A DNA stretch of 64,000 nucleotides from CAVSJJ01 sp963771015 (GTDB taxonomy: Bacteria > Actinomycetota > Actinomycetes > Actinomycetales > Dermatophilaceae), in assembly GCA_963771015.1 (NCBI GenBank), contig CAVYRN010000007.1, positions 186,001-250,000 of the forward strand, in the 5' to 3' direction. This document shows, one piece after another, positions 9,224 through 18,444 of the stretch. Numbering within the stretch: the first letter of the stretch is position 1; each line of letters starts with the position of its first letter. Both the position numbers and the translations under genes were made by a program. The notes beneath the pieces were generated by a model. It had not been told where the DNA came from. It made no database searches and worked only from the letters and a program-made list of their open reading frames with translations.

Positions 9224-10194
9224 CGGATGTGCTTCCCTCCGTGCGCGGCGGCCGGCTCGGCGTCAGCGCCCGCCTCCTCCCGCTCGGCGATGTCATCGCC
9301 GTAGCTTCGGAGGAAGAGGGCGTCGAGACTGGGGGGCTGCACCGTCAGGGTGTGGATGCGCGCCGCGTGCAGCCGGCCGATGGCGTCATCGAGGTGGGCC
9401 GGCTCGATGGTGAAGCGCGCGTCGACGAGGCCGTCGAGCGGCTGGGAGACGTAGTCGGTGACGCCGGGGGCGTCGGCGAGGCCGGACGTCGCCTCCTCGG
9501 TGACGGCGTGGACGGAGGTGAGGGTATGCCGCCGCAGGTCGGCCAGCGTGCCGGTCTGGACCCGCCGGCCCTTGCGGATGATCGTCACCCGGTCGGCGAG
9601 GGCCTCGACCTCGTCGAGGATGTGGCTGGACAGCAGGACGGTGACCCCGTCATCCCGCCGTTCGTGCACGACCTCCTGGAAGGCCTGCTCCATGAGTGGG
9701 TCGAGGCCGCTCGTCGGCTCGTCGAGGACGAGGAGCTCGGCGTTCGTCGCCAGGGCGGCGACGAGGGCAACCTTCTGTCGGTTGCCCTTGGAGTAGTCGC
9801 GGGCCTTCTTCGTCGGGTCGAGGTCGAAACGCTCGATGAGCTCGGCCCGGCGCCGCTCGTCAACGCCGCCGTGTGTTGTGGCGAAGATGTCGAGGCACTG
9901 CCCGCCGGTGAGCCCGGACCACAGCCCGACATCGCCGGGCACGTAGGCGAGGCGGTCGTGCAGGTGCGCCGCCTCCGCCCACGGGTCGTTGCCGAACAGC
10001 TCGGCCGATCCGCCGTCGGCCCTCATGAGACCGAGGAGGACGCGGATCGTCGTCGACTTGCCCGCTCCGTTGGGGCCGAGGAAGCCGTGGACCTCTCCGG
10101 GCGCCACCTCGAGGTCGAGCCCATCGAGGGCGCGGACCGGGCCGAAGGTCTTGGTCAGCCCCTCGGTGCGGATGACGGGTTGGGCCGTGCTCAT
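9220..10194 (-). CDS. ABC transporter ATP-binding protein (exporter type)
   Basis: A 324-residue nucleotide-binding subunit. Walker A is GPNGAGKST (about residues 39-47), the signature is YSKGNRQKVALV, Walker B is ELLVLDEPTSGLDP, and a switch histidine lies in LLSSHILDE. A C-terminal extension of about 100 residues is typical of DrrA/CcmA-like exporter ATPases. The ATG follows and overlaps the TetR gene stop; the permease starts inside its stop codon. The three genes are one operon. Confidence 0.93.
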   Translation of the reverse strand: MSTAQPVIRTEGLTKTFGPVRALDGLDLEVAPGEVHGFLGPNGAGKSTTIRVLLGLMRADGGSAELFGNDPWAEAAHLHDRLAYVPGDVGLWSGLTGGQCLDIFATTHGGVDERRRAELIERFDLDPTKKARDYSKGNRQKVALVAALATNAELLVLDEPTSGLDPLMEQAFQEVVHERRDDGVTVLLSSHILDEVEALADRVTIIRKGRRVQTGTLADLRRHTLTSVHAVTEEATSGLADAPGVTDYVSQPLDGLVDARFTIEPAHLDDAIGRLHAARIHTLTVQPPSLDALFLRSYGDDIAEREEAGADAEPAAAHGGKHIR

Positions 10195-10835
10195 GGGTGG
10201 TGCTCCTTCCGCGGGGGGCTGAACGCGCCCTCGGCGTAGACGATGGTGGCCTCCCGGGCCCACCGGTCGATCCCCTCGGGGGTCAGCGGGTCGGCGCCGA
10301 TCGCCACGGCGATCGGGTTCCTCAGGAGGATGAGTGCGAGGTCGTTGACGAGGAAGAACGCCGCCCGGATGTCGGGGTCCTCGCTCGGGCGGGCGACGCC
10401 CATCTCGACCATCACGTCGAGCAGGCCACGGGTCGCGGCATACCACCGTCCGAACAGCGCGGCGCCCGCCGGGTCGTTCGTCAGCAGCAGCCGGCGCAGG
10501 TAGGCCGGCAGCGGCGAGCCGGGCGGGAAGCCGCGGGCGAACGCCTCGGCGAGCGAGCCCGTCGCCGTTCCGCCGGCGAGCAGCTCGGCGAGCTCCTCGG
10601 CCGGCAGGGCCTCGAAGATCGTGTCGAACGCCTGCGCGGCGAACGCGTCGACCTCGTCGCGCAGGCCGTCCTTGCTGCCGAAGTGGTGGACGACGAGGGC
10701 CGGGGAGACGCCGGCCTGGGTGGCGATCTCGCGCACGGTCACCGCGTCCGGACCGCGGTCGGCGAAGAGCCGCAGCGCGGCGTTCCGGATCGTCGCGCGG
10801 GCGGTGAGATCGCCGTCGTCGATGGTTGAACTCAC
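10191..10835 (-). CDS. TetR family transcriptional regulator
   Basis: A 214-residue regulator whose N-terminal helix-turn-helix is ATIRNAALRLFADRG followed by VREIATQAGVSPALVVHHF (to about residue 53). The GTG start lies immediately beside a dyad that covers the promoter, so autorepression is likely, and the two exporter genes follow in the same operon. The ligand-binding C-terminal part is not recognisable beyond the family. Confidence 0.92.
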   Translation of the reverse strand: MSSTIDDGDLTARATIRNAALRLFADRGPDAVTVREIATQAGVSPALVVHHFGSKDGLRDEVDAFAAQAFDTIFEALPAEELAELLAGGTATGSLAEAFARGFPPGSPLPAYLRRLLLTNDPAGAALFGRWYAATRGLLDVMVEMGVARPSEDPDIRAAFFLVNDLALILLRNPIAVAIGADPLTPEGIDRWAREATIVYAEGAFSPPRKEHHP

Positions 10836-10872
10836 GTTCAGTATACTAAACGAATGTTCAGTATGCCGTCAA
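10836..10872 (-). promoter_or_regulatory. Promoter and TetR operator, apparently leaderless
   Basis: On the minus strand TTGACG (10872-10867) and TAGTAT (10848-10843) are 18 bases apart, a near-consensus sigma-70 promoter. Transcription would begin about at the GTG start (10835), giving a leaderless mRNA. The dyad GTTCAGTATACTAAAC (10836-10851; GTTNAGTA/TACTNAAC) covers the -10 box, and GTTCAGTAT recurs at 10856-10864, so a TetR dimer or pair of dimers would block the promoter. The binding protein is inferred. Confidence 0.7.
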
Positions 10873-11116
10873 ATGGGCGATCTTCGGCGACACCCGTGCG
10901 CCCTCGTCGATGGTCAGCCGAGCAGGGTGAAGGAGTCCGGCCGTTCGGAGCGGCAACGCCCCGGATGCGGCCGTTCAGTCGGCATCGCGTACTGTGGTGA
11001 CCACAGCTCGTTGATCTTTCGCCGCGGGTTGTTCACACGTCGTAGCCGTCACAGTTGCTCCGTGTGTAGCCGGCCGAGGCATTCGGGTTCCCGGCTGTCG
11101 GCGAGATCCGTACAGA
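10873..11116 (+). other. Leader region of the DEAD-box helicase, with palindrome
   Basis: A gene-free stretch upstream of the helicase. It holds a perfect 15-base palindrome, CTGTGGT-G-ACCACAG (10992-11006), beside a TACTGT box (10990-10995), and further imperfect GC-rich stems (GCCGG/CCGGC around 11069-11095). Cold-inducible RNA helicases often have long structured leaders, so this may be a regulatory 5' UTR. That is inference; I see no known riboswitch. Confidence 0.35.
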
Positions 11117-12568
11117 TTGCGATCCCCTTTGTCCTCCTTCTCGCACCTGGGTGTGCCCGCGTACCTGACCGACGTCCTCGCTCGTCTGGGCATCCACGAC
11201 CCGACCCCCATCCAGACCGCCACTCTTCCCGACGCCCTTGCCGCACGAGACGTCCTCGGACGCGGACGCACCGGGTCCGGCAAGACCTACGCCTTCCTGC
11301 TCCCCCTGGTGGCCCGGCTCTCCGACGGCCCCCGGGCGCGCTCCACCGCGCCGCGTGCGCTCATCCTGGCACCGACGCGCGAGCTGGTCAGCCAGATAGA
11401 CGCGGTCCTGGCTCCGCTGGCCCGAGCGGCCAGCTTGAGCACGAGAACCATCTTCGGCGGCGTCGGCCAGAACCCACAGGTCACGGCGCTTCGCCGTGGC
11501 GTCGACATCGTCGTGGCGACCCCCGGGCGGCTCGAGGACCTGATCGGGCAGGGCCACTGCAGCCTCGGCGACGTCGAGATCACCGTCCTCGACGAGGCGG
11601 ACCACATGTCCGACATGGGCTTCCTGCCCGCCATGCGCCGGCTGCTCTCCCAGACACCGCGGCTGGGCCAACGGCTGTTCTTCTCCGCAACCCTGGACGG
11701 GGCGATCGACCAGCTGGTGCGCCAGTACCTCACCAACCCGGTCGCGCACGAGGTCGACCCGGTGGCCGCGTCATCCGAGGGCACGATGGTCCACCACGTG
11801 CTCCATGTCGAGCGCGCGCACCGCCTTGCCGTCCTCGTCGATCTGACCAGTGCGCCTGGCCGCACGATGGTGTTCACCCGCACCAAGCACGGGGCCAAGG
11901 CGCTGACGCGCCAGCTCAACCACAGCGGCGTGCCGGCCGTCGAGCTGCACGGCAACCTCGGCCAGAACGCCCGAACGCGCAACCTCGACGCCTTCCACGC
12001 CGGTCGGGCGTCGACTCTGGTCGCCACCGACATCGCCGCGCGGGGGATCCACGTCGACGACGTCAGCCTGGTCGTTCACGCCGACCCCCCCACCGAGCAC
12101 AAGGCCTACCTCCACCGGTCCGGCCGTACGGCCCGCGCCGGCAACTCGGGCACCGTCGTCACCCTGGCGACCCCCGAGCAGGTCCGAGACGTCCGCGGGC
12201 TGACCAGGGCCGCCGGCATCGTGCCGACGACCACGCGGATCCAGGGCGGCAGTCATCCGCTCCTGCTGGAGCTGGCGCCGGGCGAGCGCGTGCTGTCCGG
12301 GCCGCTGCAGACCGACACCGTGCCGTCCGCGTCCGTGCGGAGACCGGCGAAGTCCGCATCGGGACGGCGCGGCAGCCGCCCGCGGCAGCAGAAGCTCCGC
12401 GCCGACGGCTCCCGCCCCGACGTCTCGACGCCGCAGGGCGCGGCAACGGTCCGACAGGGTCCGGGGAAGAACCGTCCCGCGCGCAGCACCGCGGGAGGTG
12501 GGCGGCCAGGCGCGTCGACCGGCGGCGGTCGTCACAGCACAGTGGCCTTCAGCGCGGGCCGTCGCTGA
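11117..12568 (+). CDS. DEAD-box RNA helicase (RhlE-like)
   Basis: A 483-residue ATP-dependent RNA helicase that unwinds structured RNA in ribosome assembly or cold stress. In order: Q motif DPTPIQ (about 28-33), motif I GRGRTGSGKT (48-57), PTREL, TPGR, motif II DEAD (about 159-162), SAT (about 189-191), and motif VI HRSGRTARAG (about 333-342). After residue 400 comes a basic, Arg/Gly/Pro-rich tail that would bind RNA. The start is TTG; an in-frame TTG 12 bases later is possible. Codon use (more CTG, CTT and GCT) is a little unlike the neighbours at 4-10 kb. Confidence 0.92.
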   Translation: MRSPLSSFSHLGVPAYLTDVLARLGIHDPTPIQTATLPDALAARDVLGRGRTGSGKTYAFLLPLVARLSDGPRARSTAPRALILAPTRELVSQIDAVLAPLARAASLSTRTIFGGVGQNPQVTALRRGVDIVVATPGRLEDLIGQGHCSLGDVEITVLDEADHMSDMGFLPAMRRLLSQTPRLGQRLFFSATLDGAIDQLVRQYLTNPVAHEVDPVAASSEGTMVHHVLHVERAHRLAVLVDLTSAPGRTMVFTRTKHGAKALTRQLNHSGVPAVELHGNLGQNARTRNLDAFHAGRASTLVATDIAARGIHVDDVSLVVHADPPTEHKAYLHRSGRTARAGNSGTVVTLATPEQVRDVRGLTRAAGIVPTTTRIQGGSHPLLLELAPGERVLSGPLQTDTVPSASVRRPAKSASGRRGSRPRQQKLRADGSRPDVSTPQGAATVRQGPGKNRPARSTAGGGRPGASTGGGRHSTVAFSAGRR

Positions 12569-12645
12569 CAACCGCGCCCGACCACATCCGCGGTCGGCAC
12601 CGGCGGTCGGCAGCATCCGTCCGCGGCGCGGATGTGCCGGACGGA

Positions 12646-14367
12646 TCAGCCGTGGAGCAGCATTCGATGGGCCTCGCGCCGGGTGGCCTGTTCCTCCGGG
12701 TCCGGCACAGGCAGCGAGGCGAGCAGCCGCCTGGTGTAGTCGTCGTGCGGGTTGCTCATCACCTGGCTGCCGATCCCCTGTTCCACCAGCCTGCCCTTGT
12801 AGAGCACGCCGACCCAGTCGGCGAGGATATCGACCACGGCCAGGTCATGGCTGATGAAGAGGGCGGCGAAACCGAACTCGGCCTGGATCTCCCTGAACAG
12901 CTCGAGCACCTTCGCCTGCACCGAGACATCCAGCGCCGACGTCGGCTCGTCGGCGATCAGCAGCTTCGGATTCAGGGCCAGCGCCCGGGCGAGAGAGGCG
13001 CGCTGGCGCTCACCACCGGAGAGCTCGTGCGGGAACCGCTCGGCATAGGCCCGCGGCAGCTGCACCGCCTCGAGCAGCTCTGAGACCCGCTGCTGCGTCT
13101 CTGCTCCTGAGCGCTTCTCATGGATCAGGATGGGCTCGGCGACGCACTCGCCGATGCTCAGGTGCGGGTTGAACGACGCGGCCGGATCCTGGAAGACGAA
13201 GCCGATGTCCCTGCGCAACGGCCGGAAGCCGCGTTCGCGGAAACCGAGCATCTCGTAGCCGAGGACGTTGAGCGAGCCTCCGGTGGTCCGGTTCAGGCCG
13301 GCGATGGCCCTTCCGATGGTGGTCTTGCCCGAGCCGGACTCCCCGACCAGACCGTAGACCTCGCCTGCGGAGATGGTGAAGCTGACGTCATCCACGGCGC
13401 GGAAGGCCGGGGTTCCCAGCCGTCCGGGGTACTCGATGACCAGGTGTCTGGCCTCCACCACCACCTCGCTGTCCTGGTGCGCGCGCTCGGTGGCCCCAGC
13501 GGACGCAGAGTTGCGGCCCAGGTGCGGCACGGCGGCCAGCAGTCTCTTGGTGTAGTCCTGCTGCGGCGAGGCGAAGAGGGTGATGGCGTCCGCCTCTTCG
13601 ACGACCTTGCCCTCATACATCACCACCACCCGGTCCGCGAGGTCTGCGACAACGCCCATGTTGTGCGTGATGAGCACGATGGAGGTGCCGTAGGTGTCCC
13701 GCAGGTCGCGCAGCAGCTCCAGGATCTCCGCCTGCACCGTGACATCGAGGGCCGTCGTCGGCTCGTCGGCCACGATCAGCCCGGCGTTCAGGGCCAGTGC
13801 GGCGGCGATCACCACGCGCTGCTTCTGCCCGCCGGAGAACTGGTGCGGGTAGTAGTCCACCCGCTTCTCGGGGTCGGGGATGCCGACCTTGCGTAGGGCC
13901 TCGATGGCCCGCAGGCGGGCTTCCTTCTTACCGACCTTGCCATGGGCGCGCAGGCCCTCGGCGATCTGCCAGCCCACGGTGAACACCGGGTTCAGGGCGG
14001 TGGACGGCTCCTGGAACACCATGGCGACCTCCTGGCCGCGGATCTGGCGCAGCTGAGCGGGCGTCACGCTGAGCACGTTGTTGCCGCTGATCAGCACCGC
14101 CCCTGAGCTGATGGCGGTCTCGGCCAGCATGCCCAGCATGGTCCTGGCGGTCACCGTCTTGCCGGACCCGGACTCACCGACAATGGCCAGCACCTCACCG
14201 GGGGCCACGCTCAGCGAGACGTCGTCGACGGCCTTGACGTCGCCACCATCGGTGGCGAACGTGACCTTGAGGTGCTCGATGCTCAGCACCTTGCCGCTCG
14301 CTCCGGGTGCGGCGAGCGGCTGTCCGGCATCGTCGTTCGTCCCGGGCTCGTCAGCGGGGCGGGTCAT
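12646..14367 (-). CDS. Peptide ABC importer, fused double ATP-binding subunit (DppD-DppF type)
   Basis: A 573-residue protein with two complete nucleotide-binding domains in one chain. Domain 1 has Walker A GESGSGKT (about 64-71), SGGQKQRV and VADEPTTALDV. Domain 2 repeats them: GESGSGKT (about residue 340), SGGERQRA and IADEPTSALDV. Each domain carries the extension typical of oligopeptide/dipeptide importers. It would energise the two permeases encoded just upstream, with which it overlaps by ATGA. It is the last gene of the transporter cluster. Confidence 0.93.
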   Translation of the reverse strand: MTRPADEPGTNDDAGQPLAAPGASGKVLSIEHLKVTFATDGGDVKAVDDVSLSVAPGEVLAIVGESGSGKTVTARTMLGMLAETAISSGAVLISGNNVLSVTPAQLRQIRGQEVAMVFQEPSTALNPVFTVGWQIAEGLRAHGKVGKKEARLRAIEALRKVGIPDPEKRVDYYPHQFSGGQKQRVVIAAALALNAGLIVADEPTTALDVTVQAEILELLRDLRDTYGTSIVLITHNMGVVADLADRVVVMYEGKVVEEADAITLFASPQQDYTKRLLAAVPHLGRNSASAGATERAHQDSEVVVEARHLVIEYPGRLGTPAFRAVDDVSFTISAGEVYGLVGESGSGKTTIGRAIAGLNRTTGGSLNVLGYEMLGFRERGFRPLRRDIGFVFQDPAASFNPHLSIGECVAEPILIHEKRSGAETQQRVSELLEAVQLPRAYAERFPHELSGGERQRASLARALALNPKLLIADEPTSALDVSVQAKVLELFREIQAEFGFAALFISHDLAVVDILADWVGVLYKGRLVEQGIGSQVMSNPHDDYTRRLLASLPVPDPEEQATRREAHRMLLHG

Positions 14368-15350
14368 CTCGTCACCTCGTCCTGCACTGAGACGTCTTCT
14401 GTCGGGGCGGCGGGCTGTGGGGTCTTGCCCGCCCGGCGCCGGCCGCGCAGCCTCGGGTCGTTGAGGTCGTTCATGCTCTCGCCGACCAGGGTCAGGCCCA
14501 GCACGGTGAGCACGATCGCCATGCCCGGATAGATGCCGGTCCACCAGATCCCGGCGGTCGTGTCGGAGAGCGCCTTGTTCAGGTCATAGCCCCACTCGGC
14601 GGCCGAGGTCGGTTCGATGCCGAAGCCCAGGAAGCCCAGGCCGGCCAGCGTCAGGATCGCCTCGGAGGCGTTGAGCGTGAAGATCAGCGGCAGCGTCCGG
14701 GTGGCGTTCTTGAAGATGTGCCGGCCCATGATGCGCAGAGCCGGGGCCCCCAGCACCTGCGCTGACTCCACGAAGGGCTCGGCCTTGAGCCGGATGGTCT
14801 CTGCCCGGATGACCCGGAAGTACTGCGGGACGAAGACCACCGTGATGGAGATGCCGGCGGACAGGATGCCGCCCAGCAGGCTGGACTGGCCGCCGCTGAT
14901 CGCGATGGACATCACGATTGCCAGCAGCAGTGTGGGGAACGCGTAGACCGCGTCCGCGACCACGACCAGAACCCGGTCCGCCCAGCCGCCGAAGTAGCCG
15001 GAGAGCAGGCCGAGCGCCACGCCCAGGAAGATCGAGAGCACGACCGCGACCACGATGACCATCAATGCGGTCTGCGTCCCCCAGATCACCCGCGAGAGCA
15101 CGTCGTAGCCGCCCGACGTCGTGCCCCACAGGTGCGCACGCGAGGGCGGTTGCTGGGTGTTGAAGCGCTCGGCGAAGCCATACGGTGCCAGCACCGGGGC
15201 CAGCGCGGCGGTGAGCAGGAAGACTGCGGTGAGGACGATCCCCGTCACGAGCATGGCACGCTGCAGGCCCATGCTCTTGAGGTAGTGCGAGACGACGGGA
15301 AGGCGCCGCCATAGGGGTTCGCGTCTCCTCACGGTGAGTCCCGCGGCCAT
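14364..15350 (-). CDS. Peptide ABC importer permease (DppC type)
   Basis: A 328-residue inner-membrane permease of the dipeptide/oligopeptide family. It has one N-terminal helix, a periplasmic segment with the AHLWGTTSGGYDVLSRVIWG motif of DppC/OppC, then five helices with the EAA loop ESAQVLGAPALRIMGRHIF (about 204-222). The start lies two bases after the stop of the DppB-like gene and its stop overlaps the ATPase ATG. CTG is the main leucine codon here, unlike the CTC preference of most of the window. Confidence 0.92.
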   Translation of the reverse strand: MAAGLTVRRREPLWRRLPVVSHYLKSMGLQRAMLVTGIVLTAVFLLTAALAPVLAPYGFAERFNTQQPPSRAHLWGTTSGGYDVLSRVIWGTQTALMVIVVAVVLSIFLGVALGLLSGYFGGWADRVLVVVADAVYAFPTLLLAIVMSIAISGGQSSLLGGILSAGISITVVFVPQYFRVIRAETIRLKAEPFVESAQVLGAPALRIMGRHIFKNATRTLPLIFTLNASEAILTLAGLGFLGFGIEPTSAAEWGYDLNKALSDTTAGIWWTGIYPGMAIVLTVLGLTLVGESMNDLNDPRLRGRRRAGKTPQPAAPTEDVSVQDEVTR

Positions 15351-15352
15351 GA

Positions 15353-16444
15353 TCAGTACCTCACCCGGGGGTCGATCAGCGCGGCGATGACGTCCACGAT
15401 GAAGTTGCTCAGCGCCACAATGACGGCCAGCAGCATGACGATGCCCTGCACGGCGACGAAGTCGCGGGCCTTGAGGTACTCCGCCAGCTGGAACCCGAGC
15501 CCCTTCCATCCGAAGGTGCTCTCCGTCAGCACGGCACCACCCAGCAGGGTGGCGATCTGCAGCCCCATCACGGTGATGATCGGGATCAGGGCAGGTTTGT
15601 AGGCGTGCTTGGTGACCAGGCGGTACTCGGTCACACCGCGGGAACGTCCCGCCTCCACGTAGTCCTTGCCCAGCGTGCCGATCACGTTGGTGCGGACCAG
15701 ACGCAGGAACACGCCGCCGACCAGCAGACCCAGGGTGACCGCGGGCAGCACCGCGTGGAGGGCGACGTCGCCGAGAGCGGCCGTGTTGCCGCTTCGTATG
15801 GCGTCCAGCCAGTAGATGCCCGAGGGCGCGGACAGCGAGGTGAGCGCTATCTCGTTCTGCACGCTTGCCCGGCCGGCCACGGGCAACCAGCCCAGAGCCA
15901 CGGAGAAGATCAGCTTCAGCAGCAGGCCGGCGAAGAACACGGGGGTGGCGTAGCCCAGGATCGCGAAGATGCGCAGCACCGCGTCCGGCCACTTGTCGCG
16001 GCGGTGTGCCGCGATCATGCCGAGCGGGATCCCGATCAGCATCGCGACGAACAGCGCGTTGATCGCCAGTTCGAGGGTGGCCGCGCCGTAGGTGGCCAGC
16101 ATGTCCGTGACCTTGACGTTGTCCGAGATCGTCCGGCCGAAGTCGCCGGTGGCGATGTGCCCGAGGTACTGCAGGTACTGCAGGATGAGGGGCTGGTCGT
16201 AGCCGGCCTGATGGATTCGTGCGGCCAGCTGGTCGGGGGGGAGCCGTCCGCCGAGCGCCGCCGTGACGGGGTCACCGGTGAGCCGCATCAGGAAGAACAC
16301 CATGGTGACCAGGATCAGGATGGTGGGGAAGATCAGGAAGAACCTGATCACGACGTACTTTCCCAGCCCCCCGCCACCGGTGGACTTCTTCGTGGGAGGG
16401 AGTACGCCGCCCTCGTCGGGCGGGGCGTCGACCAATCCTGTCAT
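15353..16444 (-). CDS. Peptide ABC importer permease (DppB type)
   Basis: A 363-residue permease forming the importer channel with the DppC-like subunit. After a 28-residue cytoplasmic leader, the first helix and the MRLTGDPVTAALGG segment match DppB/OppB. The EAA loop is EAGRSRGVTEYRLVTKHAYKP. It follows the binding-protein gene after a 135-bp gap that contains two strong hairpins, which may lower its expression relative to the binding protein. Confidence 0.92.
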   Translation of the reverse strand: MTGLVDAPPDEGGVLPPTKKSTGGGGLGKYVVIRFFLIFPTILILVTMVFFLMRLTGDPVTAALGGRLPPDQLAARIHQAGYDQPLILQYLQYLGHIATGDFGRTISDNVKVTDMLATYGAATLELAINALFVAMLIGIPLGMIAAHRRDKWPDAVLRIFAILGYATPVFFAGLLLKLIFSVALGWLPVAGRASVQNEIALTSLSAPSGIYWLDAIRSGNTAALGDVALHAVLPAVTLGLLVGGVFLRLVRTNVIGTLGKDYVEAGRSRGVTEYRLVTKHAYKPALIPIITVMGLQIATLLGGAVLTESTFGWKGLGFQLAEYLKARDFVAVQGIVMLLAVIVALSNFIVDVIAALIDPRVRY

Positions 16445-16479
16445 GACAACCTGGCTCGTTCTCGCTGTGACGCAGCGGA

Positions 16480-16513
16480 GTGGGTGAGGCAGTCCTCAGG
16501 ACGCCTCACCCAC
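16480..16513 (-). terminator. Long hairpin between binding-protein gene and permeases
   Basis: GTGGGTGAGGC (16480-16490) pairs with GCCTCACCCAC (16503-16513), and the intervening GTCCT/AGGAC extends the stem, leaving only a bulged A and a minimal loop. It lies downstream of the binding-protein gene and upstream of the permeases. A partial terminator or mRNA stabiliser would fit the high binding-protein to permease ratio of such importers. Confidence 0.65.
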
Positions 16514-16539
16514 CCCACGCATCTGGTCAACAACGTCGT

Positions 16540-16556
16540 GGTCCGCCGGGCGGACC
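16540..16556 (-). terminator. Second hairpin after the binding-protein gene
   Basis: GGTCCGCC-G-GGCGGACC is a perfect palindrome 23 bases beyond the stop codon. With the hairpin at 16480-16513 it forms a double structure between cistrons. The one-base centre means that in RNA a few pairs would open to form the loop. Confidence 0.5.
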
Positions 16557-16579
16557 TGTCCGTCGGGTGGGCCGGACGC

Positions 16580-18214
16580 CTACTTGTACATCACGCCCAG
16601 GCGGATCTTGAAGGACGCATCCAGCGTGTCCTGAACACCCTTGACGTCCTTGCCGGAGACGGCAACCTGTGCGCCCTGGAGGAGCGGGAGGGTGGACAGG
16701 TCCTTGGCAACGGCCGTCTGGATCTCACCGAGCAGTGCCTGGCGGGCCGACTTGTCGACCGTCGTCGCCTGCTCGGTGATCATGGCCTGGACGCTCTTGT
16801 TGTCGTAGTGGTTCTTCAGGAAGTTGTTCGCGCTGAAGAACGGCGTCAGGTAGTTGTCAGCATCCGAGTAGTCCGGGAACCAGCCCAGCTGGTACAGCGG
16901 GTAGGCGTCGACGACCCGGTCCTTGGTGTAGGTGACCCACTCGGTGGACTGCAGGTTCACCTTGAACAGGCCGGTCTTCTCGAGCTGGCTCTTCACGGCT
17001 GCGTACTCGTCCGCGGAGGACGCTCCGTAGTGGTCGGAGTTGTACTGCAGCTTCAGCGTCACCGGAGTCGCGACACCCGCGTCGGCCAGGGTCTTCTTGG
17101 CCTTCTCCACACTCGGCTTCCCGGTTCCGTCGCCGTACATCGTCTTCAGCGGCTCGGTGGCCCCGGCGAAACCCTGCGGAACGAAGGAGTACACCGGCAG
17201 GTAGGTGCCCTTGTACACCTGAGTCGCGATGGCTTCGCGATCGATGGAGTCGGCCATCGCCTGGCGGACGGCCAGCGCCTTGGCCGGGTTCGCATCCGCC
17301 GTCTTGGCGCCGAACGGCATCGTGTTGAAGTTGAAGACGATGTAGCGCAGCTCGCCACCCGGGCCGACGTTGACGTTGACGTTGGAGTCCGTCTTCAGGC
17401 TCGCGATGTCGGTGGGGGTGAGGCTGCGCGAGGCGACGTCGATGTTGCCCTGCTGCACGTCGAGCTTGAGGTTGTTGGAGTCCGAGTAGTACTTGATGAT
17501 CACGCTGTCCGACTTCGGCTTGCCCAGCAGGCCGTCGTAGCCCGGGTATGCCTTGAAGCTGATCAGCTCGTTCTTCTTGTACGAGTCGATCGTGTACTGG
17601 CCCGCGAACGCCTTGGACGCGATGATCGCGTCGTCGCTCATGATCGAGTCGGGCGGGAAGACCTCGTTGTCAACGATCGGGCCGGCCGGGCTGGACAGGA
17701 TCTGCTCGAACGTCTGGTCGTTGCCCTGCTTCAGGTTGAAGACCACGGTCGTGGGGTCCGGGGCGTCGACGCTCTCCAGGTTGCCCAGCAGGGATGCCGG
17801 ACCGTTGGCGTCGTTGATCTTCAGCTGGCGGTCGAAGCTGAACTTGACGTCCGCGGAGTCGAGCACGTGCCCGTTGGCCCACTTGAGTCCGGGCTTCAGC
17901 TTCACCGTGAAGACCTTCGGGCTGGTGAACGACGCGCTCACAGCCATGTCCGGCTCTGGGATCGCGCCGCCTGGCTTGGAGTTGAGCACGAACGGGAAGA
18001 TCTGGTTCATCACCATGAAGGAACCGTTGTCGTAGGACCCGGCGGGGTCCAGGGAGCTCACCTTGTCCGTGGTGCCGAACGTGATCGGCGCGCCACCGGA
18101 GCTGCTGGCTCCCCCGGTGCTTCCGCTGCTGGTGCTCGTGCAGCCCGTCAGGGCCAGGCCCGAGGCAGCGGCCAGGGCAACCACGTAGCGCAGCCCCGTC
18201 ATCTTGTTAGCCAT
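16580..18214 (-). CDS. Peptide ABC importer substrate-binding lipoprotein (SBP family 5)
   Basis: A 544-residue extracellular solute-binding protein. The signal peptide ends in the lipobox LALTG-Cys25, followed by a Ser/Gly linker. The mature part has the family 5 pattern, including KLKPGLKWANGHVLDSADVKFSF (about 99-121, the usual family signature region). It would capture peptides and hand them to the DppB/C-like permeases encoded downstream. AGAAGGAAG gives a good ribosome site before the ATG. Base composition is lower in GC than the neighbouring genes and leucine is mostly CTG. Confidence 0.93.
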   Translation of the reverse strand: MANKMTGLRYVVALAAASGLALTGCTSTSSGSTGGASSSGGAPITFGTTDKVSSLDPAGSYDNGSFMVMNQIFPFVLNSKPGGAIPEPDMAVSASFTSPKVFTVKLKPGLKWANGHVLDSADVKFSFDRQLKINDANGPASLLGNLESVDAPDPTTVVFNLKQGNDQTFEQILSSPAGPIVDNEVFPPDSIMSDDAIIASKAFAGQYTIDSYKKNELISFKAYPGYDGLLGKPKSDSVIIKYYSDSNNLKLDVQQGNIDVASRSLTPTDIASLKTDSNVNVNVGPGGELRYIVFNFNTMPFGAKTADANPAKALAVRQAMADSIDREAIATQVYKGTYLPVYSFVPQGFAGATEPLKTMYGDGTGKPSVEKAKKTLADAGVATPVTLKLQYNSDHYGASSADEYAAVKSQLEKTGLFKVNLQSTEWVTYTKDRVVDAYPLYQLGWFPDYSDADNYLTPFFSANNFLKNHYDNKSVQAMITEQATTVDKSARQALLGEIQTAVAKDLSTLPLLQGAQVAVSGKDVKGVQDTLDASFKIRLGVMYK

Positions 18215-18444
18215 CTGCGATCTTCCTTCTGGTCATTGCGACGCAGCCACCTGCCGGTCATGTCTCGTTGTGGGCATGGCCGTGAGGTGGCGCATTCCGG
18301 ATGTGATGTGTCTACCAGAGGCGAGGGCGTTGACCGCTACCGCGAGGGGATCTGCAACCGTATGTTTATCTGGCGGCGCGCCCCTTCATGCCAGGCCGAC
18401 CACGCGGGCAGGGCCGCGGCACACCGACGAGGGCCTGGACACCC

